Shown: positions 58,901 to 64,000 of the stretch, piece after piece | Layout of the letters: every line of letters begins with the position of its first letter | Position numbering within the stretch: position 1 is the stretch's first letter | Origin: Dermatemys mawii | Taxonomy: Eukaryota; Chordata; Testudines; Dermatemydidae | Reading direction: 5' to 3' | DNA length: 64,000 nt | NCBI GenBank assembly: GCA_007922305.1 | Contig: ML677364.1 | Span: forward strand, 14,675,624-14,739,623 | Position numbers and translations under genes: made by a program | The notes under the pieces: model-generated | What the model was told of the DNA's origin: nothing | The model's database searches: none | The model's input: the letters and a program-made list of their open reading frames with translations, nothing else

Positions 58901-61900
58901 AAGCTTCTTCTGTGTCCCATTGTGAGATATAAGTGTTCTTTAATGGGCCATCAACTTGATTAGTTCATTCGCAAGATGCTGGCAAGACTGGATCTAAATT
59001 ACCTTGTAGGTGTTATACCAGGAGCAAACACAGTTGAAATATAGATCTATGTAGCCAATATTCATAACTTCAGATACAAAATGACACATGCGTATAAACA
59101 GGATAATCCTACTCATCAAATCATAACTTTTCCTTGGACGCCTTACATGATATACTTTGTGCAAGATTTGTTGCAATTGTCTAACAAGTGGCAATATTAA
59201 TTATATAACAGTCATGCTCCAATCGTACAGCATCACAGTGCAATTTTACAGCCCGACAATCCGAGTCCCGCTTGCCTGAGTCAGCTGATAGGAGCCAGCC
59301 CTGGGTGTTTTATTGCAGTGTAAACATATATCCAATTATAAACATTTAGGGTAATAGAAATGCATGGGCCAAACAGACATACAAGGGCCCTTACAAACAG
59401 TGAGGCTTGTAGTGGAAATTAAGGAGAGGGAGGGGACTTAGTTGCATGTAGGGGTGTGTGACAATTGCTGCTAGGCTCTGTGGAAACTGTAGAAGGCTTT
59501 CCTCCCTCCTGCACCATAAAGATCCAAAAATCTCTCCTCATAACCCTCTCTGCAGCCCCTCCTCCTCCTCCTCCTCTTCCTTACAGCTTATCTTCCAAAG
59601 AGTGCCTTTTTTTTTCTATTCATGTCTCTCCTTGCTGCTTGCTCTTCACAACAAGCACTCAGAAGATGGAATGGAGAGACTTTCTCTAGCTGCGACAGAT
59701 TGATAACATAAATCTGTCAAAACCCCACTGGAAAAGTGCAGCTCTTTCAATTGGTCCATGCAGCTCGAACCCCCCTTTTTAGTAGCCATGTTCTGTGAAA
59801 TGTGCTCCTCTCCCTGAGCAAGATAAATCTCAGATCAGTGTGAGGAGAGCTCCCAGCATTCTTCTTCTAGAGGCCTAGATGCGTTCTCACATCACCAGGC
59901 AGAGAGGCAGACAGTTAAGAATCTACTTCTCATATACTTAATCTGCCAAGTGCAGTGCTGTTTGTCTGACAAATATTGCCCACCCATGACCCTTCTGTCT
60001 GTGGAGGAGGCCAAAGCATCTCCCTCTGCCTCAGCCCTTACCCCAAGGGATGTAACAGAGGTGGGAGTTGGCAGAATGAATGGAATTGCAATTTCTAATC
60101 CCCTTCTCCTGATCACTTAGGCTTGACTACTCCATTCCCAGGAAGTGGATGCCCCGTGGTTCCTTAGCAACTGAGAGGCAGCCATCTGCCAGCAGGATAC
60201 TGGTATTGTGAAAGGCAGTAGAACCGAGGGGGAATTCTGGTCCCTTGAGGTCAATAGGAGAGTTGTCACTGACTTCAGTGGGACTAGGATTTCATCCCTA
60301 CTGTTCAGTATCCCCACACTCACCGCCACAAGAGTGTGGTGAGAGCTGGGAGTAGAGAGGCCATCCGCCAAATGCCACACTGCTCCTAATTGTAGAAGTG
60401 TCAGAAATATACATGCCAGGGGTAATATTTTCAAAAGCACTTAAGTGCCTTAAAAATTGGAATCTTAGGTCACTTAGCTGCTTTTGAAAATTTTGCTCTA
60501 GGGGAAAAGGGAAAAAGTAAAGCATCAGAAAAATTTACCTAGATAGCTTTTGTGAAATACATTTTAGAAATGCTTATACATAGGAAAGAAAAAAATTACT
60601 CACCAGTGTTATTACAAGAAAATTATTCAATATTCATTTAGGCCCCAATTCAGGGATACACGTATGTGCTTAAATCCATCTCTATTCAGGAAAGCATGCT
60701 TAAGTGATATTCTCATTAGGGATGCTTTCCTGAATAGGGGTCTTAGTTTTCCATAAGAACTAATTCTTTGTACTATTCAAGAGGACAAGTCTGAATTTTT
60801 GTTTTAAAAAAGCATTTTATTTAGGGATTTACATGTATTTGCTTAACTTTTCTAATAGCTGTTCTAAATGTAGGACATGTGCAGCAGGGAAATTATGTAC
60901 AGATAAACACGTAAACAATCTGTAGATGTAGGGCCAGTGGCACTAAGAATTTTTTTTACTGCAGAGTGAGTAATAAATGCGATATTTATTGTCTCTGTTT
61001 GGTCGCTTCTCTTATCTCCATCACATTAGGGTAGTTGACGGCCGGAACCTGATGCCTTTACTGCAAGGAAGAGTTCAACAGTCAGAGCATGAGTTCATGT
61101 TTCACTACTGTGGGTCATACTTACATGCGGTGCGATGGCACCAAAAGGATAGTAAGTATAAACATTCTGCCCATGATGGATACAAACTCTAGCAAATATT
61201 TTCTCCTCGTAGAAGGAGTCATCATAGCAACCACTAACTGGGTTTTGTTTTTGTTTTTGCAATAATGCTTAGGCCAGGTCTACACTGGCAACTGAATGAC
61301 AAAAAAATTCTTTCAGAGGTGTTAAACACACACACCCCGAAAGACAAAAGTTTTGCCGATGAAAAGCACCAGTGTGAACAGCGCTTTGTCAGTAGGAGAG
61401 CTCTGCTGCCGACAAGGCTATCTCCACTCGTTGAGGGTGGGATTTGTCAGATTACTGACAAACTGAGGCTACACTGCGCACCTTTTAGCAGCATGGCTGT
61501 AGTGACACAGTCGTGTTGCTAAAAGTCACGTAGTATAGACATAGCCTCAGTAAAGCTGTCTGTGGTTGGCCCAAGTTCTGTGGAACTTATGGATTGACTC
61601 TTGAGGTTCTTGATAAGTCAAAACTGGCATGGAAGTTGTAGTGATGTCTGATGCCAGCAGGAGGTGCACCACAGCAAAGGACTCCTTGCAATCAACACAG
61701 AGAAAAGATGTAAATGAAAGATTAATGAAAATACGTACTGTACCATCCTACAGAAGTTTTCATCTCCCCAACGTCTAGTGCCTTCAAAATCAGTATCTGT
61801 TCTGAAGGACTTTAAGAAGCATTCTAACATTGTATATTTTCGTTGCTAAATGTCTTTGTATTCCTTAAAGGAGCACTCTCAAATACTATAGTGCTATTTT

Positions 61901-62314
61901 ATACTCATCATTGAGTCCCTATATTTGGTTTCTCTCCTGCCAGGTGGGGCACTGTGGAAGGCTCATTATGTGACCCCGATATTCCAGCCAGAGGGTGCTG
62001 GAGCGTGTTACGGAAGAGGAATTTGCCCATGTTTCGGGGAAGGTGTAACCCATCATGACCCTCCTTTGCTCTTTGATCTCTCCAGAGACCCATCTGAGGC
62101 CAAACCTCTGTCTCCTGCCACTGAGCCCCTGTTTGACACAGTAATAAGCAGAATTGAAAGAGCAGTTTGGGAGCATCGCAGTACTCTGACCCCAGTCCCT
62201 CAGCAGCTGTCTTTACACAACATTATGTGGAAGCCCTGGCTGCAGCCGTGCTGTGGGACATTCCCGTTTTGCTGGTGTGATAAAGAAGGTGACAGCGCAC
62301 ACCCTGCTCTGTAG
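46843..62314 (+). CDS. ARSD: Arylsulfatase D-like gene, coding exons 2-10 (5' end unresolved)
   Basis: Exons 46843-46992, 48954-49075, 51904-52026, 52467-52890, 55149-55285, 55486-55620, 57529-57691, 61030-61151 and 61944-62314 are open and in phase, giving 581 residues plus a split first codon. The product is a secretory-pathway sulfatase of the STS/ARSD/L subfamily. Seen: hydrophobic [15 protein letters not shown] metal ligands, CTPSR signature, GKWH, a two-helix hairpin, HVHTP, SDHGG, GGK and a Cys-rich tail, so all catalytic residues are kept. [28 protein letters not shown] and PPELDAAL resemble ARSD rather than ARSL. It lies 6.7 kb downstream of gene 1 in the same orientation with identical exon lengths and phases, so it is a tandem paralog. 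The first coding exon should lie between 40112 and 46842 and end in phase 2; I could not find it with confidence. No frameshift or stop suggests a pseudogene. Confidence 0.88.
46993..48953 (+). other. Gene 2 intron 2
   Basis: GTAAAG...GTAG intron. Holds the pogo-type element 47954-48576; the rest is unassigned. Confidence 0.55.
47954..48576. mobile_element. Pogo/Tigger-type non-autonomous element
   Basis: Starts CAGTAGAACCTTTAAAGATA and ends GTTCGTAACTCTGAGGTTCTACTG. TA occurs on both sides (47952-47953 and 48577-48578). The CAGTAGAACCTC...ACGAACACC terminus is that of Tigger/pogo-like elements. The 129-codon ORF inside is a by-product of its GC-rich repeats. Confidence 0.8.
48954..49075 (+). 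CDS. ARSD: Gene 2 exon 3: sulfatase signature with catalytic Cys
   Basis: Acceptor TTCTTCTTTGTAG. Encodes [20 protein letters not shown], then [20 protein letters not shown]. The protein matches gene 1 exon 3; the DNA differs at 8 of 122 positions by my count. The donor is GTTGGG, again atypical at +3. Confidence 0.93.
50270..51100 (-). mobile_element. CR1 LINE 3' fragments
   Basis: CTAAGGCCAGAAGGGACGAC, CTGCCAATCTGACTGGGAGA, TTTAGGAACATAAGACATAA and AATTTCCAGACTGAATTTTT are inverse CR1 segments in order. Confidence 0.65.
51640..51815. repeat. Repeat carrying inverse GTTGGTCCAA and TTGGTCCAATAA
   Basis: TATGTTGGTCCAAGTATGTT, then AGAGAGACAAGGTGGGTGAG and GAAGTTGGTCCAATAAAAGA. This resembles the terminal segment of Penelope-like retroelements. 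Confidence 0.5.
51904..52026 (+). CDS. ARSD: Gene 2 exon 4
   Basis: Acceptor TTATGTACTGCAG, donor GTATGT, 123 nt. Encodes [20 protein letters not shown], then [20 protein letters not shown]. The [10 protein letters not shown] sequence is the best single hint for ARSD over ARSL. Confidence 0.92.
52199..52430. repeat. CR1 end, MIR-like piece and foldback before exon 5
   Basis: TAGACTTTGAGGTCAGAAGG (CR1 3' end, inverse), then TTACAAAGGAGGTCAGTATT (MIR-like), then a foldback from 52333 (GGCTGGGAGTTTCAAAGG) to 52430 (CTTTGAAAATCCCAGCC). The foldback ends 36 bp from exon 5. Confidence 0.55.
52467..52890 (+). CDS. ARSD: Gene 2 exon 5: KWH motif and membrane hairpin
   Basis: Acceptor TTTAACTTTCAG, donor GTAACT, 424 nt as in gene 1. 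[10 protein letters not shown], then [16 protein letters not shown], and two hydrophobic helices around [14 protein letters not shown] and [14 protein letters not shown]. The protein is about 69% identical to gene 1 exon 5 (44 differences by my count). Confidence 0.93.
52891..55148 (+). other. Gene 2 intron 5
   Basis: GTAACT...AAG intron. Holds foldback repeats (about 53428-53530, and 54075-54670 split by a hAT element). Confidence 0.6.
54174..54517. mobile_element. Non-autonomous hAT element in a foldback repeat
   Basis: Starts CAGTGATGGGCAGCCCCCAC and ends GGTTGCCCACCATTG. The interior has CCAATGGGAGCTGTGGGAAG and inverse, the same family as 11722-12014. It splits a TTTTGAAAAT foldback. 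The expected 8-bp duplication is not clear. Confidence 0.7.
55149..55285 (+). CDS. ARSD: Gene 2 exon 6: HVHTP segment
   Basis: Acceptor ATTCTTTAAG, donor GTAAGT, 137 nt. Open reading: [18 protein letters not shown], then [19 protein letters not shown]. Exon length and phase equal gene 1 exon 6. Confidence 0.9.
55486..55620 (+). CDS. ARSD: Gene 2 exon 7: SDHGG segment
   Basis: Acceptor TTTCATTTATAG, donor GTAAGA, 135 nt. [20 protein letters not shown], then SDHGG and [10 protein letters not shown]. An NNT sequon is present. Confidence 0.92.
55621..57528 (+). other. Gene 2 intron 7
   Basis: GTAAGA...GTAG intron, about 1.9 kb. One TTTTGAAAAT foldback at about 56838-56970; nothing else recognised. 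Confidence 0.55.
57529..57691 (+). CDS. ARSD: Gene 2 exon 8: [11 protein letters not shown] block
   Basis: Acceptor ACTTTGCTGTAG, donor GTATAG, 163 nt. Encodes [20 protein letters not shown], then [14 protein letters not shown] and GGIVPQDR. The catalytic Lys of GGK is kept. About 18 nt differences from gene 1 exon 8. Confidence 0.92.
57955..59332. mobile_element. MITE split by an LTR-like insertion
   Basis: The left half (57955-58148, GGTATGTCAACAAGTGCAAT...AAGTCTACAGTGCA) and right half (59236-59332, CAGTGCAATTTTACAGCCC...TTTATTGCAGTGTAAACATA) form one foldback element related to the one at 9430. The 1087 bp between them are foreign. Confidence 0.7.
58149..59235. mobile_element. LTR-like insertion (TG...CA) with CAGTGCA on both sides
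   Basis: Starts TGTCACTGTGCC and ends CAGCATCA. CAGTGCA lies at 58142-58148 and 59236-59242. It has no coding domain, so a solo LTR or similar non-coding retroelement is likely. Its start resembles 21490. Confidence 0.55.
59561..59582. repeat. (CCT)n microsatellite
   Basis: About six CCT units; it explains two overlapping ORFs here. Confidence 0.85.
59583..61029 (+). other. Rest of gene 2 intron 8
   Basis: TTTTGAAAAT foldback about 60420-60495 and an inverse pair around TTCAGGAAAGCATGC and GATGCTTTCCTGAATAGG (60690-60740). No gene seen. Confidence 0.5.
61030..61151 (+). CDS. ARSD: Gene 2 exon 9
   Basis: Acceptor CCATCACATTAG, donor GTAAGT, 122 nt. Encodes [20 protein letters not shown], then [20 protein letters not shown]. 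Roughly 18% different at DNA level from gene 1 exon 9, in contrast to the next exon. Confidence 0.92.
61271..61547. mobile_element. MITE with AGGCCAGGTCTACAC ends
   Basis: Left AGGCCAGGTCTACACTGGC; right GTAGTATAGACATAGCCT (inverse). Lies in intron 9 of gene 2, 120 bp after exon 9. Confidence 0.7.
61944..62314 (+). CDS. ARSD: Gene 2 exon 10: C-terminal domain and stop
   Basis: Acceptor TTTCTCTCCTGCCAG, stop TAG at 62312-62314. The same C-terminal domain as gene 1: only four amino-acid differences by my count (Ser/Gly, Arg/Trp, and Gly-Tyr/Leu-His near QQLS). No clear AATAAA was seen in the first few hundred bases after the stop. Confidence 0.94.
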
Positions 62315-62475
62315 AATGGGTGGTTGGTCATAAAACCCTGCAATTGTGAATGCTCTGCTACAGTCAACTTGTAATAACATCATTTCTGAAAAATCATGTG
62401 TTCTTTGGGCCAAATTGTACCTAAAATATGCCATTCTACCACCCTCTCTCTCTGGGGAGCTAAGAAGCTAAAAGT
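62315..62475 (+). other. Start of gene 2 3' flank
   Basis: Presumed start of the 3' UTR. No AATAAA seen before the repeat at 62476. Confidence 0.4.
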
Positions 62476-62750
62476 CAGCGGTTCTCAAACTGGGGGTTGC
62501 GACCCCTCTTGGGGTCACGGGCCGATTCCAGGGGGTCGCGCGCTGCCGGCTCCTTCAGCAGCATTTCAGCGGAAGCTCCAAACATGCAGTGAGTCCCCCA
62601 AAAAACCGCCAAAGTGCAAGTTTCCGCTATTGGCGGCATTTCGGTGGACACAGAGACAAACGCTGCATCTCCGCCAAAATGCCGCCCAAACTGGAAGAGT
62701 TCAATTCGGCGGTATTTCGGCAGACATACCCGAGGCGTGAGAGGACACTG
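62476..62750. mobile_element. hAT-type MITE with CGGCATTTCGGCGGA repeats, copy 2 (truncated)
   Basis: Starts CAGCGGTTCTCAAACTGGGG; the interior matches copy 1 and copy 3, ending near GGCGTGAGAGGA without the right inverted end. The ORFs at 62396-62740 and on the minus strand lie in it. Confidence 0.75.
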
Positions 62751-63746
62751 ATATACATGAACATGAACCTCTTCAGAGTTGTCTCCTTTCCCACTTCTCA
62801 TTTTGCAGTCCTTGTTTAGAAGGTAAGAGCTTCTGAGAGGTCTGGAACCTGTTCAGTCTGATCCACTTGGTGCCAGCTCAGTTCTAGGCACAGAAATCTC
62901 AATGTTAAGTTGGCAGAATTTGATTTCCTACCAAGGACTTTGTCCCTTAGAATCACTGGGGACATTGGGGTTTGTCCTTTTTGTTTTCCCTTTTCCTCCC
63001 TCCTTTCTCTTTTTCCTCTTACTTCTTTTTTCCCTTTTTTTCTGCTTCCATCCCTCCACCAAAGAGGTATGTGTGTGTCCAGGGAGGAGGGTTGTTCTCA
63101 TTGTGGGAGGCCCCCACAAAGAGGTGGGGCTGGAATAGTGCTGTGAGAGTGACCCCCGCCAGTGGTGACACAGGCTATTCTTCAGGACATCTGATGAGAC
63201 CCCTCTGCGTCCATCAGTCAGAGTCTCCATGCTGATTGGCCAAGCAGGGGGCTACTGACGGAAAGGACTCTCGTCCTTTTGTTCTCTTTGTACACCTTGC
63301 ATGTAAGTCATAACCAATCAGGTATTTGATTAATATTGCTGCTTCTCTCCAATAATTGTCTTTGAACAGTTGATTCTAATGTTCTAGTTTTTCTAAAATA
63401 CTTGCTAAATAATGACTAGGAACAATTGCTGGTCTGTAGCTCATTTGAGAGCACTTTATTCTGACCAGTCAGTGTATCCAAAAAAGCTGGCGGGAGGCAG
63501 GACATCAATCTTGCACGGGAGGGGTGGATGTGGCAGTGACATCACAAAGGCCTTTTGCAGGACGTCAGCCTATTGGGCAAAAGTGTTTGGGAGGCAGTGA
63601 CCTCACAGAGAGACCCTGACATCAGCCAGGCAGAACAGAGTTGCAGGGCAGAGGCAGCCTCAGAGACCCCCATAGCTTTGCTGGAGCAAGTCTCCTTCTC
63701 AAGTTCTCTCCTTGAGGACTGAGTGAGAATTAGGATTCATATACAT
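62751..63746. other. 3' flank with a polypyrimidine tract
   Basis: Polypyrimidine tract about 62972-63060; no gene or named repeat otherwise. Confidence 0.45.
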
Positions 63747-64000
63747 CAGTGGTTCTCAAACTGGGGATCGTGGGCCGATTCCAGGTGGGCTGTGAGCTGC
63801 CGAAGCTTTTGGCAGCATTTCGGCGGAAGCTCCAGACATGCAAGTGAATCCGCTGAAAAATCGCCAAAGTGCAAGCTTTCACTATAGGCGGCATTTCGGC
63901 GAACACAGCGACGAACGCTGCGTATCCGCCGAAGTGCTGCCGAAACCAGAAGAGTTCAATTCAGTGGCATTTCGGTGGACGTTCCCGGGGTGTGAGAGGA
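63747..64000. mobile_element. hAT-type MITE, copy 3 (cut by the window end)
   Basis: Starts CAGTGGTTCTCAAACTGGGG, then GGGCCGATTCCAGG and repeated GGCATTTCGGCGGA units. It ends GTGTGAGAGGA at the window edge, the same point where copy 2 stops. Confidence 0.75.

Noticed and set aside
1..64000. CRISPR arrays, tRNA or rRNA genes, bacterial operons
   Set aside because: None seen. All repeats fit eukaryotic transposons or microsatellites.

Overview
The window is vertebrate nuclear DNA, most likely from a turtle or another non-avian sauropsid. The genes are split into short exons with GT-AG introns. The introns and flanks are full of CR1-type LINEs, a Penelope-like element and many hAT, pogo and foldback DNA-transposon remnants. 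There is no operon structure, CRISPR array or prokaryotic gene. The species call is inference from the repeat landscape.

Two arylsulfatase genes lie head to tail on the + strand. Gene 1 (coding 13432-40111, 10 coding exons, 593 residues) looks like ARSL (formerly ARSE). Gene 2 (46843-62314, coding exons 2-10 found, first coding exon not securely identified) looks like ARSD. The two share every exon length from exon 2 to exon 10 (150, 122, 123, 424, 137, 135, 163, 122 and 371 nt) and every intron phase, so they are tandem duplicates. The order ARSL then ARSD on one strand matches, as I recall it, the human Xp22.33 cluster. Both proteins keep the CTPSR sulfatase signature (the Cys becomes formylglycine), the metal-binding Asp pair, the catalytic Lys/His residues and a hydrophobic two-helix hairpin. 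They should be lumenal, membrane-associated (ER/Golgi) sulfatases.

Layout: 1-13405, upstream flank with a Ty3/Gypsy-like reverse transcriptase scrap, a CR1 fragment, a cluster of MITE-like ends (8326-9860) and a hAT element. 13406-40111, gene 1; its introns hold several CR1 copies, a minus-strand LINE with a decayed reverse transcriptase, an L2-like LINE, a Penelope-like element with a GIY-YIG-type C-terminus, and nested hAT elements. 40112-46842, intergenic, with CR1 pieces. 46843-62314, gene 2, whose introns hold a pogo/Tigger-type element, CR1 pieces and a MITE split by an LTR-like insertion. 62315-64000, 3' flank with two copies of a hAT-type repeat.

The most notable observation is that the last coding exons of the two genes are almost identical (360 of 371 nt, with 219 consecutive identical bases). 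Exon 5 of the same genes encodes only about 69% identical protein, and the sequence just outside exon 10 is diverged. This points to recent gene conversion confined to the 3' exon. I found no credible new biological system here; apart from the two sulfatase genes, the open reading frames fall in transposon debris or low-complexity DNA.
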